64,000 nt of DNA from positions 90,251,963 to 90,315,962 of the forward strand of contig CM048554.1 of the NCBI GenBank assembly GCA_026413225.1, in the 5' to 3' direction. The notes below the pieces were generated by a model. That model searched no databases, was not told where the DNA came from, and saw nothing but the letters and a program-made list of their open reading frames with translations. Of this stretch, positions 50,601-64,000 are shown one piece after another; the first letter of the stretch is position 1, and each line of letters starts with the position of its first letter. The position numbers and the translations under genes were made by a program. Source of the stretch: Otis tarda (Eukaryota; Chordata; Aves; Otidiformes; Otididae).

Positions 50601-53600
50601 TCCTTAGGGGAGCAAGGAGGAGGCAATGCCTCTCACAAACACACAAAGCAACATCTGCATTCTTTTTCTTCTGTTTCCACTATGTTTCTGCTTTCATATA
50701 GAAGCAATGAAAAACAATCTCACACACTGACCATGGCCGACATGCAAATCCTCATGGTCCTGTTACATTCGCAACCTGTAGCAACAGAGACTTCCTGCCA
50801 AATTTCTCTTTCTTTGCCTGACTTAGGAAAGAAGAGCACAACTGACCCCAGCAATTTTTATTGCAGAGAGATGGTAGTGCTGTGACAAACCTTTACAAAG
50901 GTTCATATGATTAATTCATTGTTCTTGGCACAGGAAAACACAACTCAGCTATGTACGTAGGGAAAAAAAAGAAGAGAAGCTGCAGTGAAAGAGGGTGACA
51001 AAGATGAAATTTTAAAAATAAAAATAAAAAAACCCCAGCATTACATAACTATTCCCAAAAGCAAAGTAAGTGGCTACCTGCCACAGCAAATACCGCATTA
51101 CATGTGACAGAAGGAAAACACAGTGACCTCAGAACAGGCCTCCAAATAGCTAAAAACACCTTCAACGCCTCATCCTCAAGAAAAAAATACACGTGCATGT
51201 TTCAATATCCTAGAAATTGACCACGGAGCTTTTCAATTTGAAAAGAAATAGAACAGTCCCTGAATAGTGGCCACATGCAGCCTGCACTGTCCTGGTCTCC
51301 TGCTAGCAGCAATCTTCCACTTGCATACAGAGACATAATTAAGGACGCGCCATATGAAATACTCCATTGAACTGGGAGGGCAATCTGTTCAGCTTTATGC
51401 AAAAGAGGTTTGCAGGTCCCTGGGAGCTGCTAAGACACTTCTTAGCCAGACAATCTACAGACTTTTTCCTCTGTGCAATATATGTATGGTATCTTTGAAA
51501 TACTCTAGTATGTAAGAAATGCAATTACAACTTGAGACAGGTTTGGTTTTTAAAAGACTCCTAATCACAAGCAGTCAGCAAAGAAAATCGTATTATTATC
51601 TTTTTCTATAAAGCTACAGAAGACAGTAAACTGCTCCATGACTAATGCCGGCTAACCTAAATTTTCCTTGTCAGATGTTGCACTAATAAAACATATTTAA
51701 ATATATTTCAATGTACATATGTGTACTATAAGCTGAAGGGAAAATTTCTGATTTAAGATAGTTTGTAAGAAACTGGTACTCTGTGCAAGTAACAAGGTAA
51801 CACTCCAAAACACAAAGAAGTCTTTAGCAAGTACAAACACATTTATCACTCTGCAAAACAAGAGGTGATGGGAGTTTGCTCAGGGGTTCACTTGGTATTA
51901 TTTCAGTAAGCAGAAAGGGAAAAGGAGAGATAGATACAGAACAAAAAGAAAAAGGAGAAAGATCAAGAAAGGGAAAAGAGAAGGTTCTAGAGAAATATCA
52001 GCTACAGGTGGTGCTACGCAGGACACCTTTCAGCTGTGTGCAGCTGAGAAAGCCTCTAAAGTCACTCCCAAGCCTACTTATTTTGATTTCTTCTGTATTT
52101 CAGGAAACAAGACTTGCCAATGATGTAGACAATGGAAGTAAGTGATTCTGTCATCATTTCCTTCTTGCAGTAGGTACAATGTGTTCCTACAGTGCTGAAA
52201 ATCCACTTACACGTGAGTCTGATGGACTGAAGGAAACCAGATGCTATGAGACCCAAATTGTGGCTCATTACTTCACATCAAAAAAGTAAGAATACGATTG
52301 AAGCTGGAGCTATCTTCCAATTAATGACATGAATTTGTGTTCTGTTGTGCCAATATGAAACAATATAAAAAAAAAAAACAGTATTGCTTGTGGAAATAAA
52401 AAATAGCTAAAACAAAGTGAAATTTGAAGACTTTGCAATAGGCACTGAACCAGAACTTGGAAGTCTCACTGAGTGTACAGGCAGGCAGCTCCAAATCAGA
52501 GCGATCCTAACACACCAGCAGCCAGAAGACTCCATGCAGACTGAGAAATATAGTGAGAGAATTCTCACTTAGCCTGGCAAGCAGCAGGTGACCGCCAGAT
52601 TGAAGGTCAGGATGCGCCTCTTGGTTGTTCTAGTAGGGAACCTTGCAAAACCCACCGCCAGTCTGGATCGTAACCTACAGCAAGAGCCCCATTCTGTGGA
52701 ATTACACTATCTGGAAAACTTCTACGTTTCTATTTGACAGAATGCACACTTGAAATTATATTTGTGCTATAGATATAGGATCTTTCCTAGTCATAGGTAT
52801 TTTCTTGTGATGGCACTGGGAAGGCATACTGGTTCTTCTTTGGCGGGCCCTCTAGCTAAAAGAGAGGGCAGACTACCAGAACATGCTGGTAACTTCACCC
52901 GTTTTTAAAAATGTCTCAACCAACAGTGAGTCAAGAAGTTTCACAGTTATTAGAATTATGTGCTAGGACTTTTTTTTTTCTTTTTAGCCAAGGTTGGGGA
53001 TCCTAGTGGCTAGCACAAAAGACAAGAGAAAATTTGGGCAGCGTGGAGGATTTCAGGGATTCATTAAGCATATTCTCAGCTATCAAAAACTCCTGATGGA
53101 ACCATCCTGCAGGACTAAAATAATTCTCTTCAAAAGACTAATAATCCAAACCCTAGCTGGTAGCTAACTTCTTTTAAGAGATAGATGGTTTTGTTTGCAA
53201 TTTACCATATGTTTCAGTAATTCAAGAGAGTGGTTAAAAGTGTTATTTTCATGCATTTTTCCAACAGAAACCTCTCAATGTTGCCACAGAATAATTTAAA
53301 TCTCCTGTTTAGCATTCTACATTTAACTCCTCCTTGTACTATTTGCTTTTGTCAAAGTGGCATATTTATAGCAAGTATTTTGCATCATGAAAGAAACTCT
53401 TTAAACAAACAACATCTATCTTCCTTTTCAAAATGTATACTACACATAAATACAAGTACGATAACTGCAACCCTTACTAATTCAGCTGCTCTTTAGTACC
53501 TCCTAATTAAATGCAAGTTGTTCTCTAATCTCCACGCTATATTACATTTATTCATATGTTTATTTTTTTTTATTTCTCTAAGTCATTTGATTCTGAAGAA

Positions 53601-54026
53601 TATCCTTTGCTTCCCAGTAAAGTCCCAGTTCAGCAAGGTAGTCGAGAACTGCGAAGTTCTGAACGATGGGAAATTCAGTCCTTAGTCCTGCAATGATGAA
53701 CAGAAAATTGATCTTCGAATCTCACAGTTCCTCCTGCAGAGTTAGGAGAGTGTGTAAGAGTTTGGTGTCTTGCACATATCCAATACTGCTATAGCTACAA
53801 ATGTGCAAAGATTTAAGAGATATCACTTTGTTAATGTGAATCAAGCTTGCTTGGTAGAATTACAATTTTGTGGAGGGACTAAAAAACCACAGTAATTATG
53901 TTTTGTTTATTTATTTTCTTGAAACATGTTAAATATTTGGCAATTGCTTAAAGTTCACTGAAATAGCACTGAAGAGAGCAGTTTTACAAGCAGGTTTTGG
54001 AAAGCAAGCAAATGCTATAATACTCA

Positions 54027-54634
54027 AATGAATCAGCAGCCTGCCCTGGCAGCCAAGAGGGCAAATTGCATCGTGGGGTGCATTAAACACAGTATAACCA
54101 GCCGGTCAAAAGAGGTGATTATCCCACTGTATTTAGCATTGGTGCGGCCTCACCTTGAGTACTACGTGCAGTTCTGGCCCCCAGAGAGGAGAACAACAAA
54201 GATGGTGAAAGGGCTGGATGGAATGTCCTGTGAGGAGTGAGTAAGGACATTGGGTTTGTCTAGTTTGGAGAAAAGGAGGCTGAGGGGTGACCTCATTGCT
54301 CTCTACAACTCCCTGAGGAGGGGAAGTGGAGAGGGAGGTGCTGAGCATTTCTGCCCGGTATCCAGTGATAGGACGTGTGGGAATGGTTCAAAACTGTGCC
54401 AGAGGAGGTTTAGACTGGACTTTAGGAAGCGTTTCTTTATGGAGAGGGTCGTCAAATGCTGGAACAGGCTTCCTAGAGAGGTGGTTGATGCCCCAAGCCT
54501 GTCAGTGCTTAAGATGCATTTGGATGATGCCCTTAACAACGTGCTTCAATTTCTGGTGAGCCCTGAAGTGGTCAGGCAGTTGGACTGGATGATCATTATA
54601 GGTCCCTTCCAACTAAACTATTCTATTCTAAGTT
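54027..54634 (+). mobile_element. CR1-like LINE, ORF2 C-terminus and 3' end
   Basis: Plus-strand reading gives LAAKRANCIVGCIKHSITSR and LVRPHLEYYVQFW in one frame (54028-54240), then a frame change near 54245 into [42 protein letters not shown] and [10 protein letters not shown]. It ends ATAGGTCCCTTCCAACTAAA and a short ATTCTATTCTA tail. The 3' part differs from the common copies ([27 protein letters not shown]), so it is a distinct CR1 subfamily. Two frames and an early stop show it is inactive. Confidence 0.9.
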
Positions 54635-57600
54635 CTGCAAAGAAAAACAGCAGCTTAAAAACAAAAAATTCCTCTAACAAGAAATTCAAACACACTTCCC
54701 ATTATGTAACATGATTATCACCTAGACTTTTAAGATGAAAACACATAATTGTCTTTTTTTGTGACGTGGTGAGTCAGCAGAGCACTGAAAAGGTTGTGAA
54801 CTAGTTCTATCAATTTATCAGTCACATTGTTTTGTAACAATGAATAAAGCATCCCCAGATGTATTTTCTGTACTCACTGCAAATGAGATAAAAAAGCAAA
54901 CATCTTGACACTAAAAAAATAGGTCATGTTTCTTCCTTCTCATTAGCTTTAAGCATCAAAACCCAGTGACATAGGAATATTTATCTATTAGAATGGATAA
55001 AAACACCTAGCAGACCATGAGGCGTAATAAGTAACTAGCCCTGTTTCGTCCAGGTAGGGTCTCAGTTCTGTTAGCTCGAGACCTAAGTCCCGTTAGCCAT
55101 CTCCTACCTTACCCACGAGGCTGCACTCTCTACATTTTGTCACTCAGGACCCATAGCCCAACACCCAGTTACACCCAACTGCAGCTCCAGCTATTTCTGA
55201 ATCAAGAGCAGCTAGCTGATGGAGAATATGGAGCCATAAGGTGCCACAGGCAGCAGAGTCTCCTGATAGTAGGGTAGAGTTTCAGACAGACATTAAGGCA
55301 AGCTCAAAGACTACCGTACTGCCTAGCCCTGCAGTGGCATACTGGCTTTGATGGAGAACTCTGTTCCCACATAAACACAAGGTCACATCTATAGCTACTA
55401 ATCCCCCTCTATGAATTTGAGAGAATGACTGGACACTTGGAAAAAACATCCAGCCTTTCCCTAAGAAGGACTATGCTTGCATTTATTTGTTTTCTCATCC
55501 TGAAGGATCAGAGATACTATGATTCCAAAATGCTCCAAAGAATGTGAAAAACAACTTTGTGCAATAAAGCTGTCAATACCTTCACTATTTTCTCCCAACA
55601 GCTACTATCTGCACAGCACAGATGTGTCATTCTGCCAACTACAGATACACACACCCTTGATAATGCACTTTAAAATAACAGCGGTACGAGTTATTCAGAA
55701 TTTGTTGTGCTAAGTTTTTACGGATATTTACAGGTCTTCCCAGCAGTACATGAAGCAGCAACAGAAAAATGCATTTGCGGCTCTAGACAAATGTCAGATT
55801 TCAGATAAAATTGGACTGTATTACCACAAAGGTCTATCAGTATGTTTTTGTAAGGCTAAGATGAGGGATTTTGTTGACATCATTGTCTAAACTAGGGTTG
55901 ACTGCCACTGCTATTATTCAGCTCAATAACAGAATTACTTTTGACTGAACTGAGAGCAGAACAAGGCTTCTAACTTTGTTAACAAATGCCAACTTTATTT
56001 CTCTTTCAATAAATGCAACTATATCCATGTAACTTGCCTGTTCCTGCAGCTCTGTATGTGCAAATTACCTTTTCTTTTATACTTATGCAGCCCCATTTCT
56101 TACTAACTATCTGCATCCCCAAACACAGCAGCCATCTGATTATTATTCCATAAACTGCAGACACATCTCCTGTAAGGTCAACGGGACTCACTCCCACATA
56201 GTCAAAGGTATCGGTGAATACCATGCTGAATAAACCTACAGATCTTAAGATTTCCCTGCATCACGATGCTGGGAACCTTTACCAGAAAATCGATCTTGCT
56301 GCAGGCAAGCCAGTCTCACTGAGTAGGAAGGGACTGCTGGCACATCAGGGCCTTCAAGGCAGCTATCTTCTCTGATCAAAGACTACTTTTGTATCTCCTT
56401 TCTAACTAATTTTAGCTTCCTAGCAGGTTCCTACTGAAGAATTTGATGCTACCTAAATCCTTCAAATACCACTCCTGTCTCTGCTTCTATATAAACACAC
56501 CACATCACTCAACTAGAGATGCTTCAGGAAGACTGACCTTAGGACATGCAGATGCACACCAAAGCTTTAATGCATAGTTGAATTGTGTTTCTTTAGACTA
56601 GACGGTGATAATAATTTCACTAACCCTGCAGCAAAGTAATGACAAGCTTCAGTTGCTGATGCTTTATTGTTTATAAGATCAAAGGAAGCTTTCTTTCAAA
56701 CAAAGGCACACAAAAATTCACTTGCCTTTCTCTGAAAGACACAGATCCCAGTTCCATAATTAGGAAACCATTCTTTAATTGATTTGTAATGTTATTATTA
56801 AATTGTTGCAAATAATCACCTATAAAGGTTTTAATAGCACAGATAATACTTGACATCATCCTCTGCAGCATATGAAAATGTCAGGAAATGGAACAAATTT
56901 GTGAAAGTTGTGATGGAATTTCCACAATTAAGTTCTGATGGGTTTTTTTTTTCTGAGTCAAGTTATCTTGCTTCAACTGGAATCTATCCAGTGAATTCAG
57001 AGGATCCATGTTACATAGCAGATTGGGCCGTATCTCCTACCATGTGAAGGCAAATAAAGTTCTGTCTTCCTGTGTAAACATAAAAAGCCAAAAGCCAACA
57101 GGAAAAACTTATCAGCATGTGTGAAGGGAACATACACAATCACGTTTTGATTTGTATTTAATATGGAGTACAAGTTCAAGGTTTCTGGGCTCTGCCTATA
57201 AACAAAACCTCTGAGGGTAACCCTGCTGGCAGAGCTTGCAGCAGAACAATCCCATTAAACATGTTCAGAAAGCCAGAAACCATGGCTGTTTAAGGCTTTG
57301 TCACAAGCAGAAGCTTGCTACCCTCCTCTTGCCACAAGTCATCATCTCCCCCGCAACAATGGCAAAACTGGACAGGTCCTGGTGCGGCAGTTGTTCAGTT
57401 TCACAGTCCAATGTATTACTAGCCCACCTTCAGCACCCGTGAGGGCAAACACACAAGGCTGCAATGAAAGAGACCAAAATGCCGGAACACATTCTGTCCT
57501 CGAGCTCTGCAGCAGCCAAAAGAACAACTTTTAAGTTATCAGCAGTGAGGTCTTAAACTGCCACTGCATACCTGTCAGAGCTCTCAGATAAGAATCTTCA

Positions 57601-58076
57601 TAACATCGTTCACACTGATGTTACCTTTTTGTTAGGAAAGGAAGGGAAATACTTACGCCACTGTGCGTCACCATGAGCCGGCACAATTATACTGCCAGCT
57701 ATACAATTATATATCTCGGTATAACTATGCTGATGTTTTGTAAGCACCTCATTATCCGAAACAAGTTACATAAGTAAAGTTAAGGGTTGACCAGACACAC
57801 AGAATAACTGAGACAGCTGAGCAAGCACGGCGATTTCAGGACTCTAGCTTAAACAGAAGACAGACATCCATGGTTATAATTCCATAAGGCCTAGCCATTC
57901 AAATAAAGGAGCAGTCATTTTTGATAGGGCCCCAACAGACACCGACGTATCTTGAGCAACCAGTGCAAGGGACCAGGGTATTATCTTTATTTCTCTTCCG
58001 AGGATGCAAAAATCAGTTGCTTATGTTTACCACTAATACGACAATTACCACCTATTGGTGATTCCAGGGTTAAGAA

Positions 58077-58170
58077 ACATACATACACACACATATACAC
58101 AGATATAAAGATACATAACCTACACACACACTACATATATATATATCTCAGTATATATGTGTGTATGCAA
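58077..58170. repeat. Mixed CA/TA-rich microsatellite
   Basis: Runs of CATACACACACATATACA, a (TA)n core near 58135-58146 and TATATGTGTGTATG on the right, so the two ends are roughly inverted. The 83-aa ORF across it has a low-complexity His/Tyr/Ile tail and is not a gene. Confidence 0.85.
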
Positions 58171-60576
58171 AAATGCACATCTGCATATGTATATTCCAAC
58201 TAAAGGCAGGTTGGTACATTTGCAAAGGTCACTCCCAGGCGTTAACTTCTGCAAGTTTATTCCTTGCAGTAAAATGAGAAAAGTCTTGCAGGTTTCCACA
58301 TTGTTTTACTAGGAATGGTGTGGATTAGTAATCCAGAGGTAAAAGAGCAAAACCACCACCAACAAATCCTGGAACTCTTAACAGTGAAGATAAGCTCTAT
58401 CCTACCCAAGGCAGATGGGCAACAACAGAAGGGCATGCTCTTATTGATGATTAACAGGAGTCACCAAACAACCTGCTTCTTCTAAGAACTTCTCTTCATA
58501 AATCTGCTAGCAAGACTCCCCTTCCTTCGTGTCAAATTTAATCACTTTATAGTGAAGTACAATATTAAATTTAGACTAAATAAGCTTGTTTACTGTTGTA
58601 AAATCCAGCTGTTTTTCTCCTCCCCCACTAACGAGAAATAAATAACTTGTTTTAAGAAGGCTCCTCTTCACTGTAGCTCGTATCACCCCAAACTTAGCTC
58701 CAAAAGAAAAAAAAGGAAAAAAATAAATACTGACACTCTGATGCTTAGCTTATTTTGCCCAAATAAGACTTCTTGGGAAAAAAAAGAACTCTAGAGAGAA
58801 AGTGAATACGTGACCTAGGTTTACAGAAGAATAGCTGAATATATTTTGGGAAAGCAGTTCTGTGATGCTCAAATGTAACAGAATTCAATTCATTGTCACT
58901 TGGCTGAGAGACCTTTATAGTGACAAGAAACCAGACACTGAGCCTGCAGCAGGCTGCATATGGAAAATATGCCATTTTCAATTTGAATTCACCAGATTAA
59001 AGTTGCTGGTACCAACAAGAGCTCCAGTTCAGCAGCACCGAAGGGAGCAGTTGCAGTAATCCAACGTGTTACAGCATGAGAGCTGCCTGCCTTGCCCCTC
59101 TTCTGGACTTTGTCTCTGCTGGAGCTATATTAGCATGTGACAAGGACAACTATAAATGTGGTAGTCTAGATGTTGATATACTAGCATCAGCCAAAAAATG
59201 GCAATGACCAGAGAATGTTGCTTTCATACCCTGCCTTTCCTCCCGGGTTGTACTCTCTAGAAAACAGACAGGTGAGTTATGTGCCTATATAAAGTTTCAT
59301 TTCACATAACAACATGGAAAATAAAAGTAATCCAAAAGTCATTTGTACCAACAATTTGCATGCAAGTTAATTATTACTTCATTGTTTTTTCATTAATGTA
59401 ATCAAATTCTGTTATATGTGACCTCCCGTGATCACTGACACTACGACCAGGGTTAGGACAATGAACTTTCGCGGCTTTGATGATACAGGTGGAAAATTAA
59501 AAATAGGTCACCATCGGTGAAGTATGTCCATTCAGGGACTTGCACTTTGACACTGCTATACTCTAGAGAAAAACACAGAGGAAAAACTTTCTTAAAATGA
59601 ACCAGGTGCCTTTTATTACTCATTTTATTCTTTCCAATCCATGTGAATATATTCAAAACAGAGGGCTAAATCTGTAGAGAATGTCACTGTGTTAGAGACA
59701 TTGAACTGTATGCCTGTACAAAGCAGATCAGTAAATGGAGGGTACACACTCTCTTTTGGAGTACACACTCCAAACAGTCCTCAGAAACCCCATCAGAACA
59801 ATACCTCCTTTGAAGTATTACTACAGTTACAATTGTAATCAAGGTCAGTAACGGTCCTGACTGCTCACGACACTATGTAGTCTAAAGTGTGTTCTTCAAG
59901 GCAGCATTATTTCTGACATAATCTATCTGCCCAGAAGAAATGTAAATATTTGAAAAGCACTAGAGCACACAAGAATGCTGCAACAGTCAGGTACTGAATA
60001 CCACAGACAGATGGTCTAAATTCCACCTTACCCTTGTAACTAGGGTAGGGTTCTCTCCCGGCTCCCTCCAGAACATGTTCCTCAAGCTACCTGAACCGCT
60101 GTTCAGAGGCTCCTAGTTCTCTTCGTCATGAGGCAGGAGGATGTAACTAGAATTTAGATTTCTTCGGAATGCTGACTTGAGAGCTAGATCCGCAGAGGGT
60201 CCTTAGGGTGAAAAACAGCTAAAGCGTGCAGCACTGACCTCCCTGCCTCACAGAATTCACAGTCCCAGCTGAGGCTCTCAGGCTTCCTCTGCCACATGAA
60301 CCCTCAAAAACAGGACTGACAGAAGCCAGCAAAGATGAGTATGAGCCACCTGACCTGGCACTAGGAAACTTGAGGAAGGATGAGGGAACTAATTCTGTCC
60401 GTCAAAGGGACTAGATCCAGAAAGTCCCTAGATCTCTCTGATACAACTGCTAAAATCCAAGACATGGAGTCACATGACATCCTGTAACTGAGCAAGGATC
60501 CAGCTTTTCTTCTAGTATCACTGCCATTCCTACGGCACTACTCTGCAGGTGCACAACCAAATAGCACCACCATCTT

Positions 60577-61053
60577 ATAGAATCATAGAATGGTTAGGGT
60601 TGGAACGGACCTTTAAAGGTCATCTAGTCCAACCCCCATGCAAGAAGCAGGGACATCCCTGACTAGATCAGGTTGCTCAGAGCCTCATCCAGCCTGGCCT
60701 TGAACGTTTCCAGGGATGGGGCTTCCACCACCTCTCTGGGCAACCTGTTCCAGTGTTCTATAACTCGCATCGTAAAAATTTTTTTCCTAATATCCAATCT
60801 AAATCTACCCCCCTCTATTTTAAAACCATTACTCCTCGTCCTATTGCAACAGGCCCTACTAAACAGCCTTTCCCCATCTTTCCTGTAGGCCCCCTTGAGG
60901 TACTGGAAGACTGCTATCAGGTCTCCCCAGAGCCTCCTCTTCTCCAGGCTGAACAGCCCCAACTCTCTCAGCCTGTCCTCATAAGAGAGGTGCTCCAGCC
61001 CTTTTATCATCTTCGTGGCCCTCCTCTGGACCTTCTCCAACTGGTCCATGTTG
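60577..61053 (-). mobile_element. CR1 LINE, 3' fragment with undisrupted ORF2 tail
   Basis: Minus-oriented. The left edge is ATAGAATCATAGAATGG and the ORF2 tail remains open from about 61050 to its stop at 60663. It reads [57 protein letters not shown] and [14 protein letters not shown] in order. The absence of stops over some 130 codons suggests a relatively young insertion. The upstream part of ORF2 (RT, endonuclease) is missing. Confidence 0.93.
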
Positions 61054-61148
61054 ATCAAGTGAAGTGACACAGTATGATGTTCACATGACATTCGTACACC
61101 AGGCTTTGAGGATCCAGTTCAACAGGAGTATCGTCAGCATGCTGACAG

Positions 61149-61281
61149 ATAGAATCACAGAATCATACAATCGTTAGGGTTGGAAGGGACCTTTAAAGGT
61201 CATCTAGTCCAACCCCCTGCAAGGCACAGGGACATCTCCAACTAGGTCAGGTTGCTCAGAGCCTCATCCAGCCTGGCCTTG
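61149..61281 (-). mobile_element. CR1 LINE, short 3' fragment
   Basis: About 130 bp in minus orientation: ATAGAATCACAGAATCATAC at the left, GGTTGGAAGGGACCTTTAAA, CATCTAGTCCAACCCCCTGC, and on to GCCTCATCCAGCCTGGCCTT, where it is truncated. It is the same subfamily and orientation as the copy ending about 95 bp to its left. Confidence 0.92.
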
Positions 61282-64000
61282 ATACTAAACAATACTGTGG
61301 TTATGCATTAAAAATATTGCTATTTCCCATGTAAATATTGCAGGATCACTTCCAATTGTAAAGATTATTGTCTCATTTCTGAAAAGGTAACATACCTGCA
61401 GCTTTGATCTAATTATACAAACTTCTAATATTAAAAAATAATGATAATGTTCATAATTTGCAAATATTAATATTTTACCGCGTAGGTAGTTGAATTTTGG
61501 TAAGTCAGATGCAACAAGTTGTAAATCTCTCCAAATGACCACCATAACTAACAGAGTTTTCACAAAAGGCACTCGTATCACTGAACCAAATCACTTTCAG
61601 TTTTGACTGTTGTGCTTTTGGGGTGCAAAGAGGCAAAAGAATCTTTTAGATAGTGGATATTCTAGAAGTGACATATTCTAAGTGAATTTATTCCACACCT
61701 CTCAACAAGAAGTACATTCTTCCTGAGAAATGCTATGAGAAATGTTGAGTTACAATGACTTTGTACAAACAAGGGTGGAGTTGAAATTCATCATTATTGC
61801 TAGGAGATAAGCTTAGCCTTAAGAATGTTAGCATTGTATTTGTCTTCATTACATTATCCAACAACATATGAACCAAACAAACATGACTGTAATTATTCGG
61901 ACATTCTGATGTTTCATACTGTGATTTAAAGTCACTCCAGGAAACAAAAATTCCAGCTCATTTGACCTCCATAGTATGCTTAAACAAAAGCAGAGCTGTA
62001 GTCTCATAAAAACAATATTTGCTATAGAAACAATTTAACTGTAACTGCACCTATCTTATCAAGCTTCCTAATCAAAAATCCATAATTCTCTTCAGTAGCA
62101 GGAGTTAAAGTCCAACTTTTGGTCATTTAAAAAAATATATTATTTTCAGGTTGGTGCTGTTCCTTCCCAAACATGTTCTCATGGAGAATGTGGCTGAGTA
62201 GCGCCTGCCCTTGTACACTAAATGGAGTTCATTTCAGTGACGTGTTTTTCACATCTCGTGCACGCACAAAAATTTCGATGGGAAAGCATTCTACGTCTCT
62301 CCCTAGTCAGAGGAGATTCTACCCACTGTTCCATTACTTCACTAACTCCCCAATAATATCTATTCAGCTTAACAGATGAAGCTCCAAGGCAATAATTATT
62401 ACCACAGAGGAGAAAGTACGACAGTTGTTTGAGGTTTCTCCATTATCTGAAAGCTCTTCAATGACACTCCCCTTACCTGATCTGCAGTCCTCTGGTCTGA
62501 CATTTCTAGATAACTGTAGGAATTCCAGGCTTAGAGTTACTTAGCTCATACTACCAGATTCCTGTCAAAGGTAGAGCTGCTTTAATACGCTGAAAACCTT
62601 TTAACTGAGTCAATACACAGTACAGTAGCCCAAGTGTAAATTTTTATTGATAGACTGGAAAATGTGAAACAGATTAAATTACAGTCACCTTGGAATGATT
62701 TGGTGAAAAACGAGGGCATCAACTATTTCCTGAAAACAGTGAAGCACTGCTGAGGAAGAAAAGTAATAGCTAATTTTAAAGTTGCCTTTCTCCCAAGCAC
62801 AAAAGAACACTGATTGTCCTTATCAGGGAGGAGTAGCAAAGCCTGCCTCCCCAGTCCTACAAAGAAGTGCTTGGAATTCGAGACACAGCTTATGAACAAC
62901 CAGTAGAAATTCAGGTCAGAAATAAGTAGGAGACGGTAAGGCTTGTAGAAACATGCCTGCCTGCCCTATTCAGAGGCTTCCCATTGTTGATTCAATTGGA
63001 TCTGCCCAATGCATGCTTAAAACAACAAGAGGTTATGTAGAAATGTACATATACACACAATGCCTCTCTCTTCCCTTCCCATAAGAAGGTCTCAGGAACT
63101 CGTCTACAGCATCCCTACAGGGTAAACCCACAGTCCAGCTTCTGTAAACACTGAAGATAAATGTTTCCACTCAAGTACCAACTAGGTTTGGGGATCTCGG
63201 AGCCCTTTTAAGCTCACGAGGCGATTATATTCTCAAGTTTTTTTTTAAAAAGACCAACAACAAACAGTTACTACCATTAACCTCTCAGGGATCTAAGAAC
63301 CTTCAGATGTGAGGAAGATGCTGCAGGGAAAAGTCCAAGACCAAATGGAGGGAAGGTTCGCATTCTTTTGGCTGTTTCTCATCCACTTCCTTTTCTCATT
63401 CTCCAGAACAACCCCCAAAACATTTTATGCGCTTAACTCTTAGAATTATGTATGACTACTAAGTATTTTTATCTTCTTTAGCACAAAATAAATTACAGTA
63501 AGTATTGGGATCGACAAACATTTTAAGTTTCCAGGGAAAGTTATATTTACGCAAACTGAAGCCTTTACTGACTACACAACCAGTATATTTCTCAGGAATG
63601 TTTCAGCCAAATGCCTATCATTTGACCTGGATATTCCGAAGGTTTCAAAAGGAGTCATACACAAAGAGTTTAGCTTATTATATTTGCTAGGTAATATCTC
63701 TTTCACCAGTTACCATAAGGAAATTGCTGCATATTTAAACAAATCACTGTCTTCACCCCTTCCCTCTCTGCAAACTCAAATCAGTCTTATTCCAGGCACA
63801 AAGAAGAAAGAGGACTGAGAAGTCCCCCTGCTTTAACAACACACTGCTGATGAGGTAACAAATGAAACCAAAAGCTTACTCTAGAGACTAAACAGACTTT
63901 TCATTTTAAAATAAAGAGTAAGTTAACAAAAGATCGCTAGTGAGATTAGGAAAGTGAATTGGGTCACTATGACACTGCTTTTAGTTTATCAGCAAATATT

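Larger units (their letters stand above)
45431..64000 (-). other. SH3BGRL2: SH3BGRL2 intron 1 (partial, continues beyond window)
   Basis: Everything right of exon 2 to the window edge, at least 18.5 kb, appears to be intron 1. I looked for the short first exon on the minus strand (a GC-rich CpG island with a start codon and a family N-terminus) and found no CpG-rich stretch or matching frame. CR1 pieces at 54027, 60577 and 61149, a TA/CA-rich microsatellite at 58077 and a few small unassigned ORFs are inside. The rest looks like ordinary AT-rich intron. Confidence 0.7.

Noticed and set aside
54303-54539. Minus-strand and out-of-frame ORFs across CR1 copies here and elsewhere
   Set aside because: Shadows of the CR1 ORF2 tail; repeated similar peptides ([16 protein letters not shown] type) are the antisense reading of CR1.
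45431-64000. Exon 1 of SH3BGRL2
   Set aside because: I searched the minus strand for a CpG-rich stretch encoding the short family N-terminus with a phase-0 donor and found none; it probably lies beyond the right edge.
1-64000. CRISPR arrays, operons, tRNA or rRNA genes, integrated phage
   Set aside because: No spaced direct-repeat array, cloverleaf or rRNA-like sequence was noticed, and the content is vertebrate nuclear DNA.

Overview
This is vertebrate nuclear DNA, almost certainly from a bird and probably a neoavian one. At least eleven CR1 LINE fragments are scattered on both strands, many with the characteristic 3' tip (a GGACTAGATGA-type box, then TCCCTTCCAAC and a short ATTCTATG repeat). 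There are also two avian ERVL-type LTRs. Coding density is very low, introns are long, and exons are bounded by normal GT-AG sites. The species cannot be named from this sequence.

One gene is recognisable: SH3BGRL2 on the minus strand. Coding exons 2, 3 and 4 lie at 45245-45430, 26837-26917 and 25657-25671. All three introns have phase-0 junctions. The exons seen encode 93 residues of an expected protein of about 108. The first exon, about 15 residues and normally next to the promoter, was not found and should lie beyond the right edge. The 3' UTR runs left from 25656, possibly as far as a poly(A) signal at 20873-20878, or only to one at 24339-24344. An antisense-oriented CR1 lies between these two signals.

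Layout: 1 to about 20850 is intergenic DNA downstream of SH3BGRL2, with CR1 pieces at 1754, 2611, 6700, 13645 and 16371 and no convincing gene. About 20855-25656 is the putative 3' UTR. 25657-45430 holds exons 4 to 2 with introns 3 and 2. Intron 2 contains two further CR1 copies, a locally duplicated segment near 36.4-36.7 kb, a decayed ERVL provirus (39178 to about 41560) and a solo LTR with a 5-bp target duplication (43304-43896). 45431-64000 is part of intron 1, with three more CR1 pieces and two small unrecognised minus-strand ORFs near 47.5 and 48.1 kb.

Nothing here amounts to a new multi-gene system. The items most worth a second look are the two-ended 3' UTR, the rearranged CR1 at 6.7-7.3 kb, the decayed ERVL provirus and the unassigned small ORFs.
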